Of a DNA stretch of 64,000 nucleotides, positions 44,806 through 53,775 are shown in pieces. The stretch is taken from contig JAJDBQ010000104.1 in the NCBI GenBank assembly GCA_029261255.1, positions 1-64,000 on the forward strand. Direction: 5' to 3'. The stretch is from Nitrospirales bacterium (GTDB lineage: Bacteria > Nitrospirota > Nitrospiria > Nitrospirales > UBA8639). Position 1 is the first letter of the stretch. Every line of letters begins with the position of its first letter. The position numbers and the translations under genes were made by a program. Below the pieces are notes generated by a model. The model saw only the letters and a list, made by a program, of their open reading frames with translations, was not told where the DNA came from and ran no database searches.

Positions 44806-46023
44806 ATGATTTTTCCTTCTCTTTCCACAATTAGTAAATGGGGCGGCGGTTGTATCTTTTTATTCCTTTTCTATTGGGCTGTCCGATGGTGGGCAAATGG
44901 GTTCCATTTATTTTTAATTGCTCTCGTTTTTACTTTCGGAATTTTGGTGGTCTTTCTAAGACATAATGGGTTAAGAGTCCTCGCTCTTATCTGCCTTTCG
45001 TTTTCGTTGCTGTTATTCATCATAGAGTATGGATTCTTGATCAATAAGAGATTTTCTCCTCAGTTAGCTACAGCACAAAAAACCTTTTTTTGTGGCAAAC
45101 AAAAAAAAATAAGTAAAGGAGATCGGGAACTAGGATATCGGGGTGTCCCAGGTCCGGTTGCCTGTACGTTTAAGTTGCAGAGAGAAGGGAATGATGTACA
45201 CGAGGGCACATATTCGCTCGACGAGCATGGATTTCGGGTCACGCCAGGAACAAGCCAGAATGGCGATTCTATCGTTTTTTTTGGAGGGTCCAACATGCTT
45301 GGAGAGTTGGTTAACGATGACGAGACCCTTCCCTATTATGTTTCTCAACGGTTAGGCCATCGCTACAATGTCGTGAATCTTGGGTGGTCTGGTTGGGGAC
45401 CGCATCAAATGCTTCGTTTGCTTGAAGTCGAAATGTTGAAGGATATAGTCAAGGGTCCGCTTCGAGGTGCGGTCTTCAAGACAGCTATATGGCATACGCA
45501 GCGAGTGTTAGGCTACTCATCTTGGGATCAGACAGGTCCAAGATATCAGAGGGTAAGCACAGGGCACATTGAGTATGGCGGTCCATTTAAATCAGAATCC
45601 CGTCTGGAATTTGAAAAATATTTGAAGCAGAGTTCTTTGTTTGTCTGGTTGTACCAACGGACACAGAGGATTTCATCTCGAGACATTGATTTGTATATCG
45701 ACATCATTGTTAAATCATCGTCTCTTCTTCAGGAACAATATGGGGTTCCTTTGACTGTCCTTTTTTTTCCTTCCCCAGATCAACCTGAGCATTACGGTGG
45801 ATTCACTTCAGAAAAAGTTATTCAGCGCTTGAGACAAGAGGGATTAAAAGTTCTAAAGGCTTCTGATGTCATTAATTATAAGGCAGCAGACATGATCATA
45901 GAAGGCGATGGGCATCCTTCCCCTTTGGCCTATTACCGCGAAGCACAACTGGTTTCTACAGTATTTGTTCAGTCTGATGAGAAGGTCAAAGAGGGATGTC
46001 GCAATAACAACAATGATTGCTGA
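44806..46023 (+). CDS. Membrane protein with SGNH hydrolase-like domain
   Basis: Protein of 405 residues. Three transmembrane helices at about residues 12-90 precede a periplasmic SGNH-type domain. Block I reads SIVFFGGSNMLGELVNDDET, with Ser in GGSN in place of GDS, and block V is EGDGHPSPLAYYREAQ, giving the Asp and His of the triad. Such proteins remove or add acyl groups on cell-surface glycans. The substitution GGS for GDS is unusual and leaves activity uncertain. It follows directly after the hairpin element. Confidence 0.7.
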   Translation: MIFPSLSTISKWGGGCIFLFLFYWAVRWWANGFHLFLIALVFTFGILVVFLRHNGLRVLALICLSFSLLLFIIEYGFLINKRFSPQLATAQKTFFCGKQKKISKGDRELGYRGVPGPVACTFKLQREGNDVHEGTYSLDEHGFRVTPGTSQNGDSIVFFGGSNMLGELVNDDETLPYYVSQRLGHRYNVVNLGWSGWGPHQMLRLLEVEMLKDIVKGPLRGAVFKTAIWHTQRVLGYSSWDQTGPRYQRVSTGHIEYGGPFKSESRLEFEKYLKQSSLFVWLYQRTQRISSRDIDLYIDIIVKSSSLLQEQYGVPLTVLFFPSPDQPEHYGGFTSEKVIQRLRQEGLKVLKASDVINYKAADMIIEGDGHPSPLAYYREAQLVSTVFVQSDEKVKEGCRNNNNDC

Positions 46024-46285
46024 AGACTATACTTAGTGAGTATCAACCTGGTCTTTGTGTCCAATCCTGCTGCATAGATGATTGATTCTTTGCCTGCAAA
46101 AGCGGGATCCTCATTCAGTTTCGTCAGGAGATACTCAAGATATTGTGAATCGTGTTATTGACGTCGTCTTTCTCCGTCAGCACGTTTCTTGTTCAGCAAG
46201 GAGGGATTGTGTTTTTGCGTATGCTATTCAAAGATGAGAATGAATAAACCTTGGGTGTTACTTCAATGAGGGAGAATTTGACCGT

Positions 46286-47047
46286 ATGTTAAAATCATTC
46301 TTCAGAAACCTTCCACCAATTAAGCGGCTCATCGAGGAACGAGACTATTTACGTTCAATTGTCTCAGATGCGGGTGGAAATTATGAAGTGGAATTGGCAG
46401 GGGCAGTTGCCGAGGGCCGACACCGAGATTCCATTGGCGGTCTATGGGAGGAAATGGGAAAGCTACAGTTTCAATTCCTTGTGGAACAGGGGTTAGACCG
46501 AACTCATCAATTTTTGGATATTGGTTGTGGTTCGCTTAGAGGCGGATTACATTTTATTCCCTATTTAGATCCTGGAAATTACTGGGGAATAGATAATAAT
46601 CAGGGTTTGATTGATGCTGGTTGGGAAATTGAACTAGCCCAAGCCAATTTGCAAAGCCGACAACCTCATCAGCAGCTGGCATGCCTAAAAGATTTCGAGT
46701 TTCCTTCGCTGGATACAACCTTTGACTTTGTACTCGCTCAATCCGTCTTTACTCATTTAAATTTTAATAGGATACGGCGATGCTTAACTCGTCTTGCACC
46801 AGTCATGAAGCCAGGAGGGAAGTTCTTTGCGACATTCATTGAAGCAAAAGCAGGACAAAGCCTAGAGGAGTCACTTCGGTATAAACAGGATGGCCTCATT
46901 TCCTATTCACACCGGGATCCGTTTCACTATTATTTCGAAGACTTTCAACATGCCATTTCGAGATTGCCTTGGACTGTTCATTATCATGGTGATTGGAATC
47001 ATCCAGCTCAAACGCGAATGCTCATTTTTGAAGCAGCTCCCAAATAA
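46286..47047 (+). CDS. SAM-dependent methyltransferase
   Basis: Cytoplasmic protein of 253 residues with a class I methyltransferase core: QFLDIGCGSLRGGLHFIPYL (motif I) near residue 79, YWGIDNNQGLIDAGW (acidic loop), TFDFVLAQSVFTHLNFNRIR (motif IV) and LAPVMKPGGKFFATF (post motif). The final part with YEDFQHAISRLPW-like YYFEDFQHAISRL matches many glycan-modifying methyltransferases. The substrate is probably a sugar or glycan in the island. The start MLKSFFRNLPPIKRL is supported by GAGGGAG upstream. Confidence 0.85.
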   Translation: MLKSFFRNLPPIKRLIEERDYLRSIVSDAGGNYEVELAGAVAEGRHRDSIGGLWEEMGKLQFQFLVEQGLDRTHQFLDIGCGSLRGGLHFIPYLDPGNYWGIDNNQGLIDAGWEIELAQANLQSRQPHQQLACLKDFEFPSLDTTFDFVLAQSVFTHLNFNRIRRCLTRLAPVMKPGGKFFATFIEAKAGQSLEESLRYKQDGLISYSHRDPFHYYFEDFQHAISRLPWTVHYHGDWNHPAQTRMLIFEAAPK

Positions 47048-47463
47048 ATTGTAGGCTGGTGCAGTCTTACTTACTTAATGGTCTGTCGTGGGGGAGACAC
47101 CTCGAAAACTTAGTGGATTTTCATTATCAAACTATGGTGCCAAGGCCCCTATTGTGGTCATTTAACTCTAAAAGAACATTGAGGACCTTTCCATTGGGCC
47201 GATTTGCTCATTTTGTTGTGTTTTTTTATCTTAAAGGGAATGTCAGGGCTGGTTAATCTATGTTGTACAATTGGCTGGAAATATGACCCTGGAAATGCTA
47301 TTCCTCGGTCATCCTGAAAACCTACCATTTGTTATTTTCCTACTAAGGTTTGCAAAATTTTTCAAAAAATGGGCTAGGACCTGCTACTTGGTTTCCGCTA
47401 GAGGTAATTGGGGCATCCCTCTGGAGTGGGTTTAATCTTAAGATGGGTGGATTCTGAAATAGA
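47048..47463. other. Gene-free stretch
   Basis: About 415 bases with no supported gene. A 65-codon forward frame at 47059 lacks a ribosome site and family features. No repeat or hairpin element is visible. Confidence 0.5.
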
Positions 47464-48696
47464 ATGAAAGTTTTAGTTGTTTCCAAAAACGTACCTAGTG
47501 ATTTTCGTACAAAAGTTCATGGTGTCTATCAGCGTCTACGCATGTTTCTTGAAGGAATCAAAGAAATTGCAAGCGTTGATATGTTGTTCTACGTTTCTTC
47601 TGATCTTCAAGTTTCTCCGTCCCTTGTCGCCCAGGTGAAACATTCATTTTTAGAGCATTGGAACATTGACCTAAACTTGCTTCTATTTCCGTCTGAAAAA
47701 TTTCAGGAAGAAAAAACTTTTTCAGGAAAATTTGTTCAATATGTTGGACACAGCATGAGTTTTCTTAAGCAACCGGGGTATTTGGAAACGAGTGGTGCCA
47801 AACAAGTACAAGTCTTTGAGGACTGTTTGAGCTTTCAGCCGGACGCAATCTTTGTTGATAAACTTCAGGCAATGTGCCCGCTTTTACTCACAAAGAAAAG
47901 CCTCCCTCCAGTTTTTTTCAATATGGATGATATTGAGCATGTGGCCATTTTTCGTAGCACGAGCAAGATCCCGAAATGGCGCACAAAGCTTTTGTCTTAC
48001 TCTCGTGTTCCTGCTCTCATGATCGGTGAACGCCGTGCGACATGCTTGGCTCAGAAAACATTTATTTGCTCTGAGTTGGATAAAACGTATTTGGCTAAGT
48101 GGGGCATTAAGAAAATCGCGACTGTTCCTAATGCCGTTTCTATCCCTCGACAACAAATGCTTACAGTGGATTCGACGATATTATTCATTGGGTCCTATAC
48201 CTATCGCCCAAATATTGAAGCTGTAGAATTCCTCATTGAGGAAATTTGGCCGAAGGTTCATAAGGAAATTCCTACGGCCAAATTGATTATTGCTGGAGCT
48301 AACCCAGAAAGGATTCGTGGCTATGGTGTAGGTAATAATGGAATAGAGTTTCCAGGTTTTGTAGAGGATTTAGAGGAATTATATGGTAAGGCCAAGATAG
48401 TTTGTGCGCCAATCTTAACCGGAGCCGGCACGAGAGTGAAAATCATTGAAGCAGCTGCATACGGTAAGCCGATTGTTTCTACTAGTCTTGGAGCTGAAGG
48501 GCTGGATATGCGGGATGGCCAAGAACTAATGTTGCGTAATGATGCCGAGTCGTTTGCTGAAGCCTGCTTACAGCTCCTAAAAGACATCTCTCTGTGCGAG
48601 CATTTGGGGAGTGCGGCTCGCGCAAGAACAATACAGTTGTATGATAAGCAAAATATTATCAAGGTGATCCAGGAATACCTGACAAGGATAAATTGA
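47464..48696 (+). CDS. Glycosyltransferase family 4 (group 1)
   Basis: Retaining GT-B glycosyltransferase of 410 residues. The N-terminal acceptor domain starts MKVLVVSKNVPSDFRTKVHG; the linker has KIATVPNAVSIP; the donor domain has TILFIGSYTYRPNIEAVEFL, AKLIIAGANPER, FPGFVEDLEELYGKA and the nucleotide-sugar-binding block ILTGAGTRVKIIEAAAYGKP, with the Glu of the EX7E-like motif. The order matches GT4 enzymes. Cytoplasmic; donor and acceptor unknown. Confidence 0.88.
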   Translation: MKVLVVSKNVPSDFRTKVHGVYQRLRMFLEGIKEIASVDMLFYVSSDLQVSPSLVAQVKHSFLEHWNIDLNLLLFPSEKFQEEKTFSGKFVQYVGHSMSFLKQPGYLETSGAKQVQVFEDCLSFQPDAIFVDKLQAMCPLLLTKKSLPPVFFNMDDIEHVAIFRSTSKIPKWRTKLLSYSRVPALMIGERRATCLAQKTFICSELDKTYLAKWGIKKIATVPNAVSIPRQQMLTVDSTILFIGSYTYRPNIEAVEFLIEEIWPKVHKEIPTAKLIIAGANPERIRGYGVGNNGIEFPGFVEDLEELYGKAKIVCAPILTGAGTRVKIIEAAAYGKPIVSTSLGAEGLDMRDGQELMLRNDAESFAEACLQLLKDISLCEHLGSAARARTIQLYDKQNIIKVIQEYLTRIN

Positions 48697-48798
48697 TGAG
48701 ATGGAAAGCTTAGAATATCAATAGATACGTTTGATTTGGGGTTTCATTGAATACATGTTGCACCTTTGAAGTAGCTGATGCTAAACAAGATTCACGAA

Positions 48799-49812
48799 CT
48801 AATTAAAAACTTTCCGAAACTCCCGAACTTTGGTGCGATACGTTTCAACGTAAGTTTGCCGCGATAAAGTCTTAACCGAAAGACCAAAGCCTCCTGATTC
48901 CCCATTGATACGTTTCACAATTTCTTTTTGAATAAAAGGAAAGTAGTGACTTCCATCATAGGTATTTTCAGGGTCACTGGTCACTGCGCTTGGAATGGAG
49001 AAGTCGTAAATTTCGAGAAAGAAGCTGGACATTGAGTGCACAGAATTTAGGAAAAAATCAAGTTCTTCTTGTGGCTTTGATGCCGTGATCCAAGAGGAAA
49101 CTGGTGGGATGTATCCAATAAAGATTGCTTCAGGGAATACTTCTCGCAAATCTTTGTAGTCCTTCACCACATCTTTGTAGGGTATTTGTTGGGAGGCAAA
49201 TAAAGTCGGATGGTATTTTGGTGGGGCCTGGATCACAGCTCCTAGGAATGTATGATCATAAATTTTAGGGTCGTTTTCTGAGTGGGATAGAAGACGGTAA
49301 GACATATCTAATGCATCAAGTGAGAAATAGTTATTGAAAATACTTGGCGGATCGGACTGGTTCTTAATGAAGTCAGGGATATTGAGTTCTGTGCTCAGTT
49401 GCACAAAATTAAAGTCGTCAATGCCTAGAATGACATAGCTCGGGTTCTCGCCCCTGCCTTTTAACCAATTGGCATATGCCACAAATTCTTTAATTCGCCC
49501 CCCAGAAAAAGAGAAATTGAAGCACCGATATTGATCATCCAATAGAGATTCATTCAGTAGCGTGGTTCTCGAGCTTCCGAATATTATGCAATTATAGTTG
49601 TGAGTTGAACGTCGTTTTTCATATTGATTCGTTTTGGAGAGCCGTTCATTAAACATGTAATTCAGGCCTTCTAGCTGATTGCCATTGATATACCACAGTG
49701 GGTCAAAAAATATGTTAATGCCAAAGGCAATAAGGCATGTCCCGAATGAACAACAAATCAGCACAGTCAAGTATTTGATGTTTTTTTGCATTTCTGAAGG
49801 CCGCTTAAACAT
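48799..49812 (-). CDS. Membrane-anchored SGNH/AlgJ-like protein, partner of MBOAT
   Basis: Protein of 337 residues. One N-terminal transmembrane helix (TVLICCSFGTCLIAFGINIF) is followed by FDPLWYINGNQLEGLNY, then IIFGSSRTTLL, an SGNH block I with Ser in GSSR, and near the end NTYDGSHYFPF, the Asp and His of block V. It has the layout of DltD/AlgJ-type proteins that work with an MBOAT enzyme to move an acyl group onto a glycan. The MBOAT gene lies immediately upstream in the same operon, 69 nt away, which supports that role. Confidence 0.75.
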   Translation of the reverse strand: MFKRPSEMQKNIKYLTVLICCSFGTCLIAFGINIFFDPLWYINGNQLEGLNYMFNERLSKTNQYEKRRSTHNYNCIIFGSSRTTLLNESLLDDQYRCFNFSFSGGRIKEFVAYANWLKGRGENPSYVILGIDDFNFVQLSTELNIPDFIKNQSDPPSIFNNYFSLDALDMSYRLLSHSENDPKIYDHTFLGAVIQAPPKYHPTLFASQQIPYKDVVKDYKDLREVFPEAIFIGYIPPVSSWITASKPQEELDFFLNSVHSMSSFFLEIYDFSIPSAVTSDPENTYDGSHYFPFIQKEIVKRINGESGGFGLSVKTLSRQTYVETYRTKVREFRKVFN

Positions 49813-49881
49813 GCACCAAGACGTTCACGGTTTAATCCTGCTCGGGAATACCTCTAGTATTTCCGATAGTTTGGTTGTTGC

Positions 49882-51441
49882 TCAAAATTGAAAATACAGA
49901 AACTCTGAGGCTGAGCCTAGGCCAAGAATGGATAGACCGAGCATTATTCCAACCCCCGTTGCCCAATAGAGGGAATTGTTCCAGGCGATCATTGTTGGAA
50001 CTGGTTGATGATGAATAACTGGATTAGTCTTCCCCATGATTTGTGTGACATTGGGCATAAACCAAGTCAGAAGCCCCGCAATCAATAAAGCAAGGATACC
50101 CCTATAGGCCCAAGGTGCGGTGTTATTTGGAAACATCCCATCGAATATAAGCCAATGTGGTGGTATCCAGGCTAGATATTTTATTGCCATGTCTTGCAAT
50201 AACCTAGGAAATGAGATGCCGTGAAGCCCGGCCATTGATTGCCACATGTTTGTGGCAGACTCCAAATTTTCAGACCTAAAGACCACCCAAGATATGACAA
50301 CAACAAAAAAAGTCAGAAGTTGTGCCGATAGTTTCCCGCGCAATGTACCTTTTGTTCGGTCAAGTCCTAGAAAAGTATGCCGAACATGCAGCCAGGCATG
50401 ATTGGTCGCCAAGAAAACCCCATGTAATGCCCCCCAGACTATAAAGGTCCAACCTGCACCATGCCACAAGCCGCCAAGTAACATGGTTGCAACAAGGTTG
50501 GCATACTGCCGCACTCTACCTTTTCGATTACCTCCAAGCGGGATATAGAGATAATCCCTCAAGAATCGTGAGAGAGTGATATGCCATCGTTGCCAAAAGT
50601 CAATAATGTTTACGGCTTTGTAAGGGGAATTAAAATTCAAGGGTAGACGAATGCCCAGCATGCGTCCAAGCCCAATAGCCATGTCGGAATAACCAGAGAA
50701 GTCGAAATAAAGCTGAAAGGTATAGGCAAACGCTCCGCACCACGCCTCAAAGAATGTAAGGGTTACTCCCTGGTCAGCTGCAGCAAATACAGGCGAAGCG
50801 TAGGTGGCTAGAGTATCAGCAATAATGACTTTCTTGAATAAACCAAACGCAAATATGGTCAAACCAATAGAAAGATTTCCAAGCTTAAACTTGGAAATTA
50901 CCTCCAGCGTAAATTGAGGCAGCATTTCTTTATGATGGACGATTGGTCCTGCAATCAACTGCGGAAAAAATGTGACAAACAAGCAGTAGTGGAGGAAGCT
51001 ATATTCTTTGGTTTCGCCTCTGTGGGCATCAATGAGGTAGGCGATTTGTTGGAAGGTAAAAAACGAGATTCCTAAAGGAAGGATAATTTTTCCCAGGTGA
51101 TAGCCTGACCCGAATAAAAGGTTGATATTGTCCAGAAAAAAATTTGCATATTTGAAATAGCCAATAAGGCTTACATTGGCCGCAATGCCTATTCCTAGCA
51201 GTAACGTGGAATGTTTCGTGCGGTGATGGTTCCCGAGAGACAAGCCTATCTGATAATTGAATAGAATGGAGCCAACAATAATGATCAGGTATATGGGGTT
51301 CCACCATCCGTAAAAGAATAGGGAAGCGCCTACTAACCAGGCTAAGGCTAGTCGATGATAACCGCGACCTCCAATTAAATAGAAAACGATGAAAGTAACG
51401 GGACAGAAGAGAAATATGAATATGTATGAATTAAAGAGCAT
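49882..51441 (-). CDS. MBOAT O-acyltransferase (AlgI-like)
   Basis: Integral membrane protein of 519 residues with about 12 hydrophobic segments. The MBOAT signature runs WQRWHITLSRFLRDYLYIPL, GNRKGRVRQYANLVATMLL and GGLWHGAGWTFIVWGALHG; the His in LWHG is the conserved catalytic residue. AlgI-type enzymes transfer an acetyl group from a cytoplasmic donor across the membrane to a surface polysaccharide. Two starting helices (YIFIFLFCPVTFIVFYLI) and the motif order match. It is transcribed opposite to the flanking island genes, together with the SGNH partner. Confidence 0.92.
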   Translation of the reverse strand: MLFNSYIFIFLFCPVTFIVFYLIGGRGYHRLALAWLVGASLFFYGWWNPIYLIIIVGSILFNYQIGLSLGNHHRTKHSTLLLGIGIAANVSLIGYFKYANFFLDNINLLFGSGYHLGKIILPLGISFFTFQQIAYLIDAHRGETKEYSFLHYCLFVTFFPQLIAGPIVHHKEMLPQFTLEVISKFKLGNLSIGLTIFAFGLFKKVIIADTLATYASPVFAAADQGVTLTFFEAWCGAFAYTFQLYFDFSGYSDMAIGLGRMLGIRLPLNFNSPYKAVNIIDFWQRWHITLSRFLRDYLYIPLGGNRKGRVRQYANLVATMLLGGLWHGAGWTFIVWGALHGVFLATNHAWLHVRHTFLGLDRTKGTLRGKLSAQLLTFFVVVISWVVFRSENLESATNMWQSMAGLHGISFPRLLQDMAIKYLAWIPPHWLIFDGMFPNNTAPWAYRGILALLIAGLLTWFMPNVTQIMGKTNPVIHHQPVPTMIAWNNSLYWATGVGIMLGLSILGLGSASEFLYFQF

Positions 51442-51631
51442 ACAATGGTGGGCGGGTCTTGAAGATTTCCTGATACACGAATTCAGAGATTTATGATATA
51501 AGTGTTGTCGTTACCATATGACTAGTCACAAGAGATAAAAGTACCATTGCTCGTTAGTAAACACCAGATTATACAAATGGCATTGTTCCGCCACTTGGCA
51601 GAAAAACCTACGGGGTGACCCATGCCAGGAA

Positions 51632-51856
51632 TTGATGAAAAGAATCGGTAGCTCTCTTCTCAAAGAATTTCCTCTGAGGGCTGTGTTAAGTTGGATCCAT
51701 CGAGAAAGATTTTTAGTAAGTCCGATGTGCCATTTCTTGGAGGTGGGCATACATGGATTCTCTGCTTGGTTACAACGTCATGAGAGCCTTCGATGTCTGG
51801 AATCTCTGCGGTTCTCCTTGCTGTCAAGGGTGTACAATGAAGCAGTCGTCAGATAA
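51632..51856 (+). pseudogene. Remnant of IS3-family transposase
   Basis: Short frame containing WIHRERFLVSPMCHFLEVGI and HGFSAWLQRHES. This resembles the N-terminal part of IS3 OrfB transposases, which read roughly H-x-E-x-F-x-V-x-x-M-C-x-x-L-x-V, G-x-x-A-W, R-x-x-S. The rest of OrfB, including the DDE motif, is missing. It lies in a gene-poor stretch before the second hairpin element. Confidence 0.45.
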
Positions 51857-52004
51857 ACGACAGGCCATGTATTCGTGCGGACCTAAATAGTTCGGGGGAG
51901 CATCCTGATTGTCCTAACTGATCAGATACTCGGGAATAATACATGCCACAAAAAGGAAGCGTAAGGCGGCCACAAACTCCAATTATTTGCCTCTGGTGAT
52001 GAAT

Positions 52005-52113
52005 TTTAAATCACTTGAGGGTATATTCCCCGCTGCTTGCGGCGTAAAAAACTACTCGCGTGAGCGAGTCCATGCATAATACCCCGTCCGCTTGCGGCGG
52101 GGATCATTTATTC
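52005..52113. mobile_element. REP/MITE-like hairpin element, copy 2
   Basis: Second 109-bp copy, same orientation as that at 44609-44717. The only difference is in the middle stem, where this copy has GAGCGAGT, giving a perfect six-base stem, against GAGTGAGT in copy 1. The gene-free region continues to 52598. Confidence 0.8.
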
Positions 52114-52598
52114 GGCAATTGAAAATTTCTGAATTCAATTGCTGGAGAGTGTCAGATATTATAAAAAGTGTCCCAAACTTTCTTCCCACAAATAGGGGAA
52201 GAATTCACGGAATATTTATCTAGAATGCGGATTAGCTATTGGGTTCCTTATGGCTATGCGCATATTCTATTTCGTTGGGTGTAACATGGTTATAGGCACA
52301 TGATCGTGGTAATAGCTAATAGCTTCAAGCTACATGTCTGGCATATTCACCCAAGGGTAAACCCGTGGTACCCTATCTTCGAATACTGGGAGTAAACGTT
52401 CCATTGCTTGGGAGTACCCATCAGATACTAGATTTGCATAGGACGCGAATTTGTTTATGGGTTTTTGGGAAAACTCCCAGAGAAGGTAGATTTGATTCCC
52501 TGGCAAAATGCCATTGTGAAAGGTCAGTCCTTTGACGGAGGTAGAACGAAGCGAATGTCTCGAGCATGTTATTGGTCGGTTAACCAATCTTTCCCGAA
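52114..52598. other. Gene-poor stretch
   Basis: About 485 bases with no secure gene. A reverse open frame (52330-52605) contains QIYLLWEFSQKPINKFA and could be a fragment of a lost gene, but it overlaps the next forward gene and has no clear start. Confidence 0.35.
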
Positions 52599-53747
52599 AT
52601 GACATCCTTATCAGCCAGGCGGTGTTTCGTGACCAGGAATCTCGAAGAAAATGCTTCGAGAGATAGAAAAAAGCAGGAAGCCATTTTAGTGGGCCTAAAG
52701 ACTATTTCAGGCAGAGATACACCATCTCCTCTTGTCAGTGTCATTATTCCAACCTATAACGCAGACCAATTCATTGGGCAGGCAATACAAAGTGTATTGG
52801 ATCAAACGTATAGGTCGTACGAAATCATTGTTGTTGATGACGGCTCGACTGATAAGACGAAAGATTTCTTGAGGGGCTTTGCTGGCCAGATCCATTGTCG
52901 CTTTCAAGAGAATCGTGGCCCTTCCGCAGCCAGAAATACCGGCATTACGATCGCTCAAGGCGAGTATATTTGTTTTTTGGATGCCGATGATCTTTGGACT
53001 CCTCACAAGCTTGAATGCCAACTTGAGTATATGGACCGTCATCCTGACATCGCCTTTGTGTTCTCGGACCATCAAGACTTCAATGCAAGAGGTGTCTTGC
53101 CTGGCTCGTTTCTTGAAAACAAGATGATATTTGAAGATTCTCTCATCAAAGAAGGTCCGATTCAGAATGCTTTTTTGATGTTGCTTCAGGAGAACTTTAT
53201 TTCCACCCCGACGGTCATGGTGAAGAAAGCATGTTTTGAAGAGACTGGTCTCTTCGATGAGGATCTCTGGTCGGTAGAAGACCGAGATTTATGGCTACGA
53301 ATGGCTGCCAAATTTACGTTGGTATGTTTGCCAGGGATTTTGTGTAAAAGGCGAGTTCACCAATCCAATATATCTAGACAATCAGAGTTGACTTTACGAA
53401 GCCGGATTAAAGTCTTTGAAAAAAATAAGAGGCAGTTTTCCTATCTTGCTCCGGCAGAAATTTGGCATAGTGCACTTGCTAATTTCTATTGTCAAATCGG
53501 ATATGTCCTATTAGAAAATGACCAGAGAAAACATGCAGCCCATGCCGGAGTCAAAAGTCTAAAGCATGCTTTTCAACAAATGTTCAAGAGGAGAGCCTCC
53601 TCTTCTTATCCGTGGATTTTAGGAATTAATCTGATCCCTGCGGCGCTATTAGGACGGCAATTCAGTCGTATCATTTTCCAACCGATGAAGAGGCTGTTTG
53701 GCCATAAGGGCCTAAGTGACCATGCTTCTTCAGACAAGAAAAGCTAA
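52599..53747 (+). CDS. Glycosyltransferase family 2
   Basis: GT-A enzyme of up to 382 residues. The catalytic domain begins LVSVIIPTYNADQFIGQAIQ at about residue 46, with EIIVVDDGSTDKTKDF and YICFLDADDLWTPHKLECQL, where DADD is the metal-binding motif. A C-terminal hydrophobic helix may associate it with the membrane. The first ATG (52599) lacks a clear ribosome site; a GTG near 52690, preceded by AGGAAG, is an alternative start that would keep the full catalytic domain. First gene of a run of six co-directional genes. Confidence 0.88.
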   Translation: MTSLSARRCFVTRNLEENASRDRKKQEAILVGLKTISGRDTPSPLVSVIIPTYNADQFIGQAIQSVLDQTYRSYEIIVVDDGSTDKTKDFLRGFAGQIHCRFQENRGPSAARNTGITIAQGEYICFLDADDLWTPHKLECQLEYMDRHPDIAFVFSDHQDFNARGVLPGSFLENKMIFEDSLIKEGPIQNAFLMLLQENFISTPTVMVKKACFEETGLFDEDLWSVEDRDLWLRMAAKFTLVCLPGILCKRRVHQSNISRQSELTLRSRIKVFEKNKRQFSYLAPAEIWHSALANFYCQIGYVLLENDQRKHAAHAGVKSLKHAFQQMFKRRASSSYPWILGINLIPAALLGRQFSRIIFQPMKRLFGHKGLSDHASSDKKS

Positions 53748-53775
53748 CTTTCCTGCCATTTAAAATTAAGTCGTC

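Noticed and set aside
46200-46247. GTG mini-frame of 12 codons after AAGGAGG
   Set aside because: The ribosome site is good, but the peptide is too short and without pattern; could be a leader or chance.
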